Shown here one piece after another: positions 33,275 to 44,545 of a DNA stretch of 64,000 bases. How positions within the stretch are numbered: position 1 is the first letter of the stretch; each line of letters opens with the position of its first letter. The position numbers and the translations under genes were made by a program. The notes under the pieces were generated by a model. That model had not been told where the DNA came from, ran no database searches, and was given only the letters and a program-made list of their open reading frames with translations. Location: assembly GCA_003024785.1 (NCBI GenBank), contig PUQB01000838.1, forward strand, positions 25,105 to 89,104, in the 5' to 3' direction. Source of the DNA: Selaginella tamariscina (lineage: Eukaryota; Streptophyta; Lycopodiopsida; Selaginellales; Selaginellaceae).

Positions 33275-36200
33275 TCAGGCATAGCCATAGTCCTTGTAGG
33301 CAATAGAGAAAAGCAGCTTGTTTTGGAGAACTTTAAAGCTTGAGTATGTGTTGTGAATACACAGGCTCCTAGAACACGTTCGTCCAACGGGAAGGTACTC
33401 TTCGGACTTCACAATTCCAGGTTCGAACTTGATGCTTAAACTGATGTTCTTTTTGAAGTAGCTCCTATCAGTCACAAACCTGTAGAACTGCCACAACTCC
33501 TTTGGTGTCATCTTTTGAATAACAGTTTTGAACATTTCGTAAGTCATTCTTGGGAGGTTCACGTTGACACACTCACGTAGTAGTGGCTCAGCTTCAACTC
33601 CAAATGAGGCAGAGAAGGTCCGTTCAAGGAAGTCGACTCCTATGTTGTCAAGGACAAAATGAAGCTCTGCTTTCCTCGTGCTTCCAGCATTTTGTGCAAA
33701 ATTCTCAATGGTGAATCGAAAGCCATCTCGCAATGCAGTTGCAGTAACGTTACACTCCTTGAAAAGCCGATTGTATACAACTTGCCTCATGACTTTGTTC
33801 ACCTCATCCAAGAACGTCTCTCCAACCTTGATTTGCATCCACAAAAGTGTGTAAGGTTCCAAAGCTTTGACATTTGGAAGATGTTCAATTCCCGCTTGCT
33901 GAGCCTCATGAGTTGTGAAGGTTCGTAAATGGTTCAACGGATCCCACAGGTCAGGTGCAGATGCTTCAAGGTCTTGTTCAAAACGGCCCCCTGGATTGAA
34001 CCTCGGATCATTAATTGCTGGCATATTGTCCACGAGCAAATGAAAGGTAGCATAAGTACATTTCCGAGGCACACAAGCTTTTAGCCGCACAAGGTGGAAC
34101 ATAATTTGTCCCATGATCATGCACTAAAAAATAATGTAAGCTCATATATCACAGAACTCTTTTTATGTTACCTGTCGATGTGCTTCCTCTTCTAGCTCCT
34201 CATCTTCCATGACGAGAGGATGCCAAACATGCCCGTTTTTACTATGGCCAAAGTATTCTCTCAACTGGAAAATAAAAAAGTACAACTATTAGAAAAACAA
34301 AAAAAAAAAACAGCTTACATGTGACGAAGCTTGCTCCCATCCTGCCGCAAAAACACGTATACTAGGACCTCCTGTGTCAATGGTGCCATGTTCGATGATG
34401 CCTTTTCCCTTGTAACCATACTGGAATGTTGGTCTTGGAAATTGTTTAAACATGTCCGGATGAAAAGAGCTATCAAAGTAGAAGTACTCGCTATCTTCAA
34501 GTACCTAGTAAATACAATATTAGAAGAATATGAACTTGAAGAAAAAAAAAAGTACAAACCACTTGCCGAGCCACAGGAACATCCTTCCTATATAGCTGAG
34601 AGAATGTCTTCATGATAACTTCATCAAATATAAAGTCCTGCATATCCGCAAATATCTCTTCTGCAGCCTTTAGTAATTTCCAACTTGTTTCTCCATGGTT
34701 CTTTTCTTTTGCATGGGTTTCACTCTCCAACTGTAACTTCTCCTTTTCCACCTGTTTTTTGAGCTTTTGCTGAGCCTCAAGCCACCTAGACTCCATGTTG
34801 TTGTACTTCTCATGATAAGCAACAGCAAGTGTGATGTGGTTTTGTCCAGTATTACAAATGCTGCTTGAAGTTGTAGAAAAGCCCTCCACAATATCACAAA
34901 TGGAGGTGCCAAAGTTATCAAAAGGTGGAAAGAGTATCCCTGCACATTGATAGAAGTGAGGAATTGCTTGTACAAAAAAGAACATTACCTCTAGTTGCCC
35001 TCGGCACTAATTCATTAGCATGATCATGAGGTGAGACTAATTCTTCCCCAAGAGGAAATGAAGGAGTAGCCTCTTCAGGAAGTCCATGTGCAGTTGACAA
35101 ACTACATTGTGGAACTTCTGAAGATCCAAAACATGAACCTGCATGCATGCAAATAGTAAGAATAAACATATAAATAAGTGCACCTTTTGACTTGCTAAGA
35201 GGTGTTCCATTTGCCGTCGACGTCTCTAAGTTGGAGAATTCATCAATGTCTTCGTTTTCCATGTTGAAATCTTCAGTTGCATCTTCCACTAGCTCAACTT
35301 CTTCGTGGATAGTGGCTGGATCATCCTCCTCAAGTACATGCTCTTCCACAAGCTCATCGGGATCCTCATAAGTTGCATGATTCTCAACTTCTATCTCTAG
35401 CTGTTCCTTAACAATCTTTTTGGGACGAGGATGTTGAAGTCTTCTTTCCTTCTGCACAAGCTCACGCTCAGCAGTTTGAAAATAAAACTTTTGCTGCCAA
35501 GGTTGTAGGTGCTCTTCCTTCCACAATAGCACGACTGAAGGCTGTCCTTTTGTAATGTAGCCTGTTCGGTGAACTGGTGTGTCCGGACTATACACAGCAG
35601 GGAAGTAGCTTGCCTCTCCAACTGATCGTGGACGAACACTAATGCCGGCTCTCTTGACCCAATAACCTTTTGGCCTCCGCTTCTCTTGTTCATCTATCTT
35701 GAGCTTCGCAAGTAGCTGGACTGCAACAGCTTTTTGAGCTGTCCCAGGAGGGAACTCTTCAAAACACTTGTAACCATCTCCCCATTTTAAATCTGCTAGA
35801 ACATTCACCTCCACTGGCAATAACTTCTTGTGTTTAGTATAGGTACGGTTCTTGTCCACAACAACAGCACATGCCACACTCACGCTAAACCAACGAGAAA
35901 TCATCTTCAAGTTAACAGCAGCCAAGGTTGAACTGTTCAGATGTGTACGTCGTTTGCTATTGACTCTGGCAGTGTCATCCACCATTTTGGTAACCGCTTC
36001 ACTTAGCAACGTAGATGATCCATATGTATTCTACAAACACAAAATTATTGGACCATTTACATTTAAACCAAGAAAAATTACCCTTGCTGCAGTTGTCATC
36101 TCCTGCATTTGACTTGGTGAAGGTGTTGAATGCTCTAGAAGTTTCAAACCTCGTTTGACATCCTAAAAGTACATCTCAGTAATTACAAAAAAAAAAATGG

Positions 36201-36712
36201 CAAACACAAAGTAAAAAAGCATACCGTTCTAGGTAGCACTTCAGCTAGAAGTCCTTGTCTAGAGCATTCTCTTGTTGAGAAGTCATTGCATTTCTGTAAT
36301 GGAAGAGCAAGCTTCAGCAAAAATGTGAAAAAAATTACCTCTCGATTTGTAGTCTTAGATGGAATGAAAGCTGAACGTGCATTGTCCTCATCAATATCCT
36401 GCAAGTTTAGAGAAACTAAATGGACTTCAAGTGCTTGAACATACCTCTGAGCTATCATCTTCTACTACAATGGGTTTATGTTGATGTATAGAAGCTTGTA
36501 AAACTCGCCGTGAAACACCAACCTCATCTAGATGAGCATTTAGTGCATCAATTGAAGGAACATCTGCTCGAGGTGCAATTTTCCTTCTTCTTGGAGATGT
36601 CTTCAATGGAGAAACAATGTCCAAACCCACTGCTTTCCTCTTTTGCCGAGTCATCTGCATTGGAATGTGAGAAAACAAAAAACAGGGATGAAAAAAATCT
36701 TACCGGTGCCAT
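33275..36712 (-). CDS. Unrecognised many-exon protein of the integrase-bearing transposon
   Basis: I do not recognise this protein. It has ten or more exons with very short GT-AG introns of 35-60 bases. It starts with a three-codon exon (MAP, 36704-36712), then MTRQKRKAVGLDIVSPLKTS with a basic SPRRRKIAPR patch that looks like a nuclear signal. A long exon (about 36030-35190) carries STLLSEAVTKMVDDTARVNS, KWGDGYKCFEEFPPGTAQKA, a 'GYWVKRAGISVRPRSVGEAS' region and a long acidic run rich in Glu and Asp. A Lys/Glu coiled-coil segment (KLKKQVEKEKLQLESE, near 34750) follows. The last exon (34120-33275) has VDNMPAINDPRFNPGGRFEQ and LPRMTYEMFKTVIQKMTPKE. Long clean frames argue for recent coding function. 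It converges with the integrase gene, so a DNA-binding accessory role in transposition is plausible but unproven. Confidence 0.6.
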
Positions 36713-36944
36713 GAAGCTTGGCTCCTAGGGCTCGCACCGCCTAAGTCAATTAAATGCCTATCTAATTTTGGATTCAATCTAGGCCATTGAGGCAATCAAC
36801 GGTCAGCCATGCATAGATGAGATCATCATATGCTTGGATGAATATGTTAGATTCCATACATAGCCATGGATGACTATGCTAGATTCCACATATATTCTTG
36901 AATGAATATACTAGATTCTATGATACCCATCCATGCCTATTTAA

Positions 36945-37100
36945 CCCATGTATCCCTAGAAATTGAAACCCTAAATCACACTTTTGCAGAAAATGGTGGT
37001 AAAGTTATGACAAAACCATGGTTTTTTCTCGTCGGAAGTTTTGGAGTATAGTATGCTGCACTTTTAACTTTGGGCTGACCTTTTCCTTTCCATAAATTCC
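36945..37100 (-). repeat. Right inverted repeat of the integrase-bearing transposon
   Basis: This is the inverted counterpart of 30455-30605. It includes TAAAGTTATGACAAAACCAT and a 39-base run identical to the left end. Confidence 0.85.
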
Positions 37101-37128
37101 TTATATGTTTTTTAAAATTTTTAGGTAT

Positions 37129-38110
37129 AGTTCTTTATTCATCTTTTAGTGGAGTTGTAGCATAGTTAAACAATCTCAATATTCTTTGCAATCAAAGCTG
37201 ACATATTGCTTAGACATTACATCTTTTCCTTGACCTGACTCTTGAAGCTTTGAAGAGCGCTATCTACTTCTTACAAAGGGATTTGGCAATGGATTGCCTT
37301 TCCTTTCAAAGTTCTTGAGGGATAGTGCAAGTGGATAGCTTTCTTATCAAAAAGATGGGGTTTCTCGTTTTGCACAAGTTACAATATAAGGTTGTGAAAG
37401 TATGAAACATGCTGGAGTTGGAGCTAATCATGAGACCTCAAATGCTGGCACTCTAGCTAGGCAACATATTGATCTAACATTAATGAGTTAACTCCAGGTT
37501 CTTTATAGGATTCTGTGAAGAAGGGTCATGCATATGTCCAAGCTATAGTGGATGCATTAAATGCTTGCTTTCCAAATAGTGCCTTCTTTAACAATTTCAA
37601 GCTATTTTGGCCAACATCGTATCTAAGGGATTTCCAAGAGTGCTCAGCGACTAAAAGAACATGGCTTAACAAGTTGTTGCAAGTAGTTAATATGGATTCA
37701 AGAGTGGTGATATTGTAACTTGCAACAATGAGTTGGATGATTTTACATGATTTTTACAAAGGAGCATTGGAAACAAAAGAATGCATGATGCATGAAGCTT
37801 TTGCAACTCTGATCGTTAGTGGATATGTTTTCAAGTAAGAATAATTTTTATATTTTAAAAATGATAACAACGTTTTTATAGGTTTGATGAAGTAATTTCA
37901 ACTCTACATGGTTGTTCCTACGAACATGGCATTATGTGAGAGAGATTTTCCTTGTAAAATAGCACCAAGTAAGAGAAAAAGCTGCTTTGAAACTTCATAC
38001 ATTAGATACATTAATGATGGTGCAATTAAATAGTCTAGATCCATCTACTATCAATTAGTATGATGTTTTTCACGTGTGGAGGAACAAAAAAGAGACGGTC
38101 TCATCATGTA
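37129..38110 (+). mobile_element. hAT-like (DUF4371) transposase remnant, C-terminal part
   Basis: The hAT-like similarity resumes here after the 6.7 kb insertion. It includes an open stretch at 37515-37718 (KKGHAYVQAIVDALNACFPN), a helical middle with WLNKLLQVV, and an FFTRVEEQKRDGLI-like end near 38065. It has several stops and is decayed. Confidence 0.6.
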
Positions 38111-38620
38111 GCTACCAATTGAAAAAAAATAAAAATTGTTCAATTGTTTACCTAAAATTTAGAAATAAATTTCCATGTGACCTAAAAAAATAATTAAAGA
38201 GCTTGTCAAATTTAAGCCCTAACCATGACAACTAAGAGATGAGAGAATATTCTCTCAAGGCAAGGAGAATATACCCATGCAAACAAGACCATTTTGATAA
38301 TGCGAAGGGATTCCGCAAGGTCGTATGATCTTGCCAAAACAACCATTGGATGAGGGGATACCATCCAAGGAACCGCCACATCGCCAGTAGGGAAGCTGGC
38401 AACATGAAGGGGATTCTCAAGGACAGTCAGAAGAAGCCCATCATCATCACCAGCCCCAATAGGAAGGGTCGGAGCATGGAGAAAGAATAGGGTGCCAACA
38501 AGGCACCAAGACATTGACCTCCACACCTGAGGTAGAAGAATCAACTTTGAAGACTCCCCAAAAACATAGGGGACAAAACAAAGCACCCGATAGCCTATTA
38601 GCCCTTGCACTTAGTAAGAT
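38111..38620. other. Stretch without a recognised gene
   Basis: A 132-codon frame on the minus strand (38610-38212) has no recognisable motif and overlaps other frames. I treat it as part of the retroelement debris that follows. Confidence 0.35.
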
Positions 38621-41600
38621 GTAGGGGAGCATGGTGGTAGTGCATATAGGGAGCAAACAGAGAGAATGTAGACCAACACATACACAAGTTTGAACATGTG
38701 TGCAAGTTGCAAGAGATATTCGACAATTCTAAGAAGTTAAGTGCTTTCACTTGCACCTTAAAGAAGAAGGCGCATGCATGTGGATGTAAATCCAAGAAGG
38801 GAGTCTATTGGAATATTGTGTGCAAGGTGTTCCTAGACTCCTTCATTGAGGAAAAGAGTGAAAAGAGGTATATTAACTAACATAAAATAGAAGATAGGGG
38901 AGTCCATTGATGACACAAATCCAAATGCTCAGATATGGCTTGATGGAAAGATATGCCTATCAACTTCACTAAAAGATGTGGTATTAAAAGGGCTTGCAAC
39001 CAAAGATTTGCAAGTGAATAGGGTTGGATGACAAAAAACCTTTGATAAGCTACTCAAAATATGCTAAGATGGCGCAGAAGCAGGTGGTCGAGAGGCGCCA
39101 AGAGTGAAGGAAATGGGAGAAGTTCCAAGGAGGAGGCGAATGCAATGACCATGGATGATGAGGACCTCTCCAATGCACCAAGACTAACTCAGAAGGACTA
39201 GCATCATGGTGTCAAGGATTAGGGGTGAAACCCAAAGGAAGAGGATAACAAATCGAAGATCAGGAAGACTAACTTGATGGCAACTCCTGCCAAACTAGGA
39301 TATGTGACGTGAGGAGATAAATATTGCAAAGTGTGCAATGTCTGAGGATCCCACACCATGAATAAGTGCTATAAGCTGGCGGAACTCGTCAACAAGGCCC
39401 CACCAACAAGTGGTCACAATGGCAATTGAACGGAAGCCCAAGATGGAAGCAACTAATCACTGAGACTAGGGATGGTAGTAGGGAGAAAGGCAAGACCACC
39501 CCTGCAAGCGATCGCGCTCGGGAGAGCATTGGCACTAATCGCAATCTTGGGAGTCGCAAGGCTAGCAGCCATATATAGACAGAGGGGCAATGTGATTGTC
39601 GAGGACTTCGCATGCCAAATGTGGTGGTTCTATGAAGTCTCAATAGTTGCCAAGATGTTGTGGTAGCGTCCAGTCCTGGGGGTCTACCTCGACAAGCCGG
39701 ACTTACCTGGGGAGCACTGGAAGGTGCTGAGATGGCCTTTACTCAGAAACCGTGAGGGTCCATGTATAGGTGAGGAGGAGTTCTCCTAGGTGTAGTGGTT
39801 CCACTTCTTAATTGTATATCGTCGGACTAGGAGTGGGGCAAGAGGAGAGTAACCAAAGAAGGTGGTGGACATAAGAAGTAAATATACATATATTGCCTGT
39901 TTGAGTACAAAGCTACCCCAGAGAAGGTGGAGCAAGATACAAAAAAGAAGACGACTAGAAGGACCCTGACCCATTATAAGCCTTCTTGCTTATATAGTGG
40001 GTCGGCTAGTGCTAAACCCTAGGTACAGATGGCACACTCCCATTGGTCTGCTGCCCTATGACAGAGTCTTGTCTGTAGCATTTATGCACCTCCTTCATGT
40101 GTGATGTCCCAAGTATCTTGGTAGTTGATCCGGATGATTAGATCTATGGTTAGGTTAAGCGTCGTCTGATAGCTGTTGTCGTCAATCCATACCTACAATA
40201 CTTTCACCACTTGGCTGCTCTATCTCGTCGCTTGTTCGCGCCGGCTGGTGGTTTGATAGTGGTCAAACCACCGTCAACCACAATGACTTGGACATACGGC
40301 CAAACACAAGGAGATGATTTGTGCACTTTGTAATGGGCACCATCCGCTGTACTATTGCTCCTAGATTTCCATGATCAAGCCGATGGTTAAAGCTCACTCA
40401 TCATAATTGAAGAACATGTCCAATGGTGCGAGCACCTTTGCTAGTGCAACCACCCCTACACTACATGCCAATCTCTTGGCTATTGTGCCATTAGACCCAC
40501 AATGCATAGTAGTCACAAGGTCACAAGTTTGCCACACCAATGCCACCACCCAACCAATCAACTTGGATGAGGAAGATGAGAAGGAGTTCAACGAGGAAGA
40601 AGTCATGGACCTCCTCCACAAGTATGAGAAATGGGCTTGAAAACAAACATAAGTGGAGGTAGCCGTGGAGCAAGTGCGACTTGCCCAAGGAAAGACACCA
40701 GAAGTAGCCATGGCACTTACAGAAAACATCAGACGAAGGGTATGGGAAACCCAAGTGTCCCTCACTATAGGGGAACTATTATGATTATCACCCGGCATGT
40801 ACAATATATTTGCTTGTGAGTTACACCCGTTGATTGAAAAGCTCCTAGTGGCCGCAACCATAGCGGTAGACTTCATGAATAATGTACTGGCCATCCTAGT
40901 CAAGATCACAAGATACACCATCCACAACATCATTGTAAATGGTAGATCGAGCATAAACATCATGTCAACAGAACTCCATCGAGGATTGGGAATGCAAACT
41001 CAGAAGCCATCGTTGTTCCTAGTACACATGGTAGACTAGACCAAGGTGGCACCAAAGGGCATCATAAGGGGAATAAAATTAGGATCCATAGTGTGAAATT
41101 TCGGATCAACATTGTTATCTTCGACATGCATTCAAACAGGGGATTCGACTTGTTACTCATGCGACCTGGCTTAGGGGAGCAAAGGTGCAACATGATGGGA
41201 GAGCGTGTACATTTCCCACAAAGGACGGATTAATCTCTATGGGCACAAATCAAGTTTGGGTGCCATCACCAAAATCACAACCCAAGGAATACCACATACC
41301 GAGCTGGAGCAAAGGCATGAATGATGACAAGGAAGCATCCTGGCTTGCTTACAAGATTTGTTTGTAATAAGGGACGTAGACCTCCTTCGTGAGGTAAAGG
41401 AGACCGCAATAGCATACCAAGTAACCACCGGAGAAGGAAGGGACAAAGAGTTGGAGGCCCAAGTCCCACAGTGGCTGATATTATGGAAAGAGTTGCGACA
41501 CAATGCCCCACTAGCCCACAAGGAATATTGTAGAACCCACCTATAGTTGAATGTAGCTCCCGATGCAGTGGTGACTTAGGTCAATATAAGTATGGATGTA

Positions 41601-44545
41601 GAACCCTAATTGCTACATGTCAACACTAGTTAACGGTCATGCGACCCAAAGCAGATGAGCGATGGCCGAGTGGAGGCCAAGACTTGGGCAGTCCATCAAT
41701 GGAGGACATCCAAAAGGATGTTGACCCTGTCAGGTGGTGCCAGTAGATGGAGATGGGAGACATGCAACATTATTAGTAAGCTAGATCCAATCGTTTGAAT
41801 CAACCACCAAGGTACTAAGGATGGCACACATGGGGGAGGCATGTTAAGACAATAGGCCAATACCCAATCCTAGGAAGGATGTCCATTGGGAGCATGACAC
41901 CTAGTCCTATGGCTCCTTGGCTGAGCTTGATCTGTGTATAAGTGATAAATTTTGTTAGAATCCCATCTTCCCCAAGAACCGCTGAGTTCGATGACGTTTC
42001 ATGGGTTGGCATTTCAGTCATCACTCGTATTATCCTTGGATCCACAATGATGCCCTCATTGGATATGATGTGTCCCAAAAACTTCCCTATAGTCATGGCA
42101 AATACACATTTTGAGGGTTTAAGGGAGACTCGATAGTGTTTGAACACTTATTGAGGTGTTTTGCATGATCCTCCACTACTCCATAGGTCGTAAAGTCATT
42201 TAGGAAGGCATGGACGAACCATTGAAAGGTCGTTGATGTATTGTCCAAACGGCATCACCATAAATGCGAAAGTCCCAAATCAATGATAATTGCCAATTTC
42301 ATGTTTGGTGGTTGATGCAATATCAATGTTGTTAGCTGGGTTTTGTTTTGGGCTTCAATTTGATCTTGTGCTGGCACAGTTTTGATGGTACTCCTCTCAT
42401 CTTGTGGTATGTCCAAGTGAATACATCCTTGTTTTAGCCCAAAGGCATGTGGTGATTCACTTTGTGAGCCCTAGGTCTCCATGAGCGTTTGGTCGTCAGG
42501 GACTCCACATGGCAGATGTGGAGTCGATTTAAGTGGCCTTGGTGGTCGCCAAAACGCTATTGCAAACATCCAATCCTGGAGCTCCAGTTAGCGGTTTGGT
42601 AGTGTTTTGTATGTACGTGAGTGTGTGCTAGTGGCCTCTACCTGGACATCGCGATCCTTTGGGGAGAGTGTGCTCCCTAAGGGAGTAGGAGCGAGAAAGG
42701 GAGAGAGTGAAAGGGGGCTTGTAGTCAGCCTAGACAAAAAGATATATATATTACAGCTTAGAAGTACAAGGTAGCCCATCGTCAGAGACCAATGGTTAGG
42801 ACTTCTATCTATTAGCAAGAACAAGACATATGAAGAAGACGAACTAGAAGGACCCATTACTCATTTGCCTGCTTATATAAAGGATTGGGTGGTACTTGAA
42901 TGGATGAAAGCTCAATAGAGGGCGTTTAATGATATCAAACATCAATTGGTGGAAGCACCCATCTTATCCAATTGGAATAAGTAGTTCCACCTCCAAACAT
43001 ATGGCTCAAGCATCAATAGTAAGGCATGGTCTGTCATAGGAGGATGACACATGAATGTTACATCCATCATATATGGTAGCCGACTCATGACACCAGTTGA
43101 ACAAAACTACTTAGAAATCGACAAGGAGTGTCTCACAATGTTTTATAGGGTCTCCAAGCTTTGCCACTACCTCCTAGGAACCACTTTGTGCTCATCATCG
43201 ACCACCATGCACTACTCTATTTGTAAAAAACCACAAATAACCAAATGACTAGCCATCTTGTAAGAGTTTGACTTCACAATGGTTCATAAGGCAAATAAGC
43301 TTGCATGTTTCCCTTGACCTCTTGTCTAGGATTATAAGTAGTGACAACCTACAATGGCCCCACTGCTCGACATAATGTCGAACTCTTTGAGACTAAAGTG
43401 AGAAACCTTTGTGCATGTTAAAGGCCATTCTGCCGATTTGTAGCATGGACATCTCAAGTGGTTGTAGCCCATTTGCCACTACCTCCAAAGGATTCAATAA
43501 CTTCCCACGTATGTCCCCTAGCCACAGGAGAAGCCTCCAAATGACCTTGCATTCCAGAATGGTTAGTGACTAGCTATATAAGCAAGGGAGGGATGACATT
43601 TTCTGAAGATGTCCCATCACTGGAGATCCCCAAAATTCTAGAGACAACATACATGGGACCCGTGCTAGTCACTTATGAGAAGAGAAGATGATTTTACATA
43701 CGGGACTGTGGTGGTTGATGATCATTTGAGATGCCATGGACTATCAACAGATTGGACTACTAATGGATAGCTAGGGTAAGAAATACCACCCAACAATAAG
43801 TATGTTGGCATTTGAGAAGTGGGAATTGGACTTCATAGGACCAATTAACCTAAGGAGCCACTCATCACTAGCTAGGTACATCATAGTCACAATGGACCAT
43901 GTAACAAAATGGGTGGAAGTGAAGGCACTCTAAGAAGCAATGGCCAAGCAGACAACAAAACTTTATTTACATAAACATTTTGGCAAGGTTGATTGCCCGT
44001 TGGAATTGGTATTAGATTAAGGAAGCCACTTCATCAAAAAGATAATCCGAGAGTTAGTCAACACATTCATCATCAGACATTGCATGTCAACAGCATATTA
44101 CCCAAGGAAATGGTTAGGAGGAATCCACCAATAAAACACTGGTGACCATCCTCAAGAAGATATGTCATGAGGAACCCCAAAAATGGGAAGACATTATGGG
44201 CATACTGAATAACATTCAAGACAACAATTAGAGCCACACCATTCTGACTAGCATATGGACTGGAAGCCATCAAGCCTTGAGAATTCATTATTCCATTTGC
44301 AAATGAGTTTCACCAACAAAATCACTATGAATCAATAGTCATTAGCAGAGGTTCAACAATTGGAGCAGCTCAATGAGACACAATTTGTGGCACAATTGAC
44401 TTGGGAGACCCATCAATAGTAAGTGAAGCAGTGGAGAGACTACAAGAAGAAGCTTACATGTATGAACGAGGACAATGGGTTTGGTGGTACAAGAAGCCAC
44501 AAGAATTCTAGAAGGGCAAGTTCAAACTAGGATGGAAGGGTTTTT
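38621..44545 (+). mobile_element. Ty3/gypsy fossil, rearranged, with an inverted inner block
   Basis: On the plus strand a gag-like zinc knuckle (KYCKVCNV...CYKL, about 39330) is followed by a protease-to-RT connection (about 40900-41230, including IIRGIKL and HDGR-like stretches). The RNase H region (about 42895-43330: RAFNDIKHQLVEAPILS, YGSRLMTPVEQNY, LCHYLLGTTL) and the integrase (43700-44545: GSHFIKKIIRELVNTF, WKFKL-like end) come next. Between them, reverse-transcriptase sequence lies on the opposite strand (about 42350-41815: KPSKCVFAM, GKFLGHIISNEGI). Two LTR-like blocks with shared AAGAAGACGACTAGAAGGAC-type sequence (about 39660-40300 and 42480-42895) suggest insertion of another element, with inversion. 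It is old, with many disruptions. Confidence 0.65.

Larger units (their letters stand above)
30436..37118. mobile_element. 6.7 kb integrase-bearing DNA transposon with long inverted repeats
   Basis: Inverted repeats of about 150 bases flank the unit (30455-30605 and about 36945-37100, inverted), including an identical 39-base run (30528-30566 against 36982-37020). The ten bases TTTTAGGTAT stand immediately outside on both sides (30426-30435 and 37119-37128) and are a candidate target-site duplication. Hat-like coding similarity stops and resumes at those points. Inside are two convergent genes: an integrase-core gene (plus) and a many-exon gene of unknown function (minus). I see no capsid, polymerase or envelope gene. 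It looks largely whole, with only a few breaks, and is younger than the hAT-like host element. Confidence 0.75.

Noticed and set aside
30436-37118. Polinton/Maverick identity for the integrase-bearing element
   Set aside because: No capsid, protease, packaging ATPase or DNA polymerase gene is visible, and the element is only 6.7 kb. The integrase is of the plain transposon 'integrase core' type.
38212-38610. 132-codon minus-strand frame as a gene
   Set aside because: There is no recognisable motif, several overlapping frames of equal quality, and it lies in retroelement debris.
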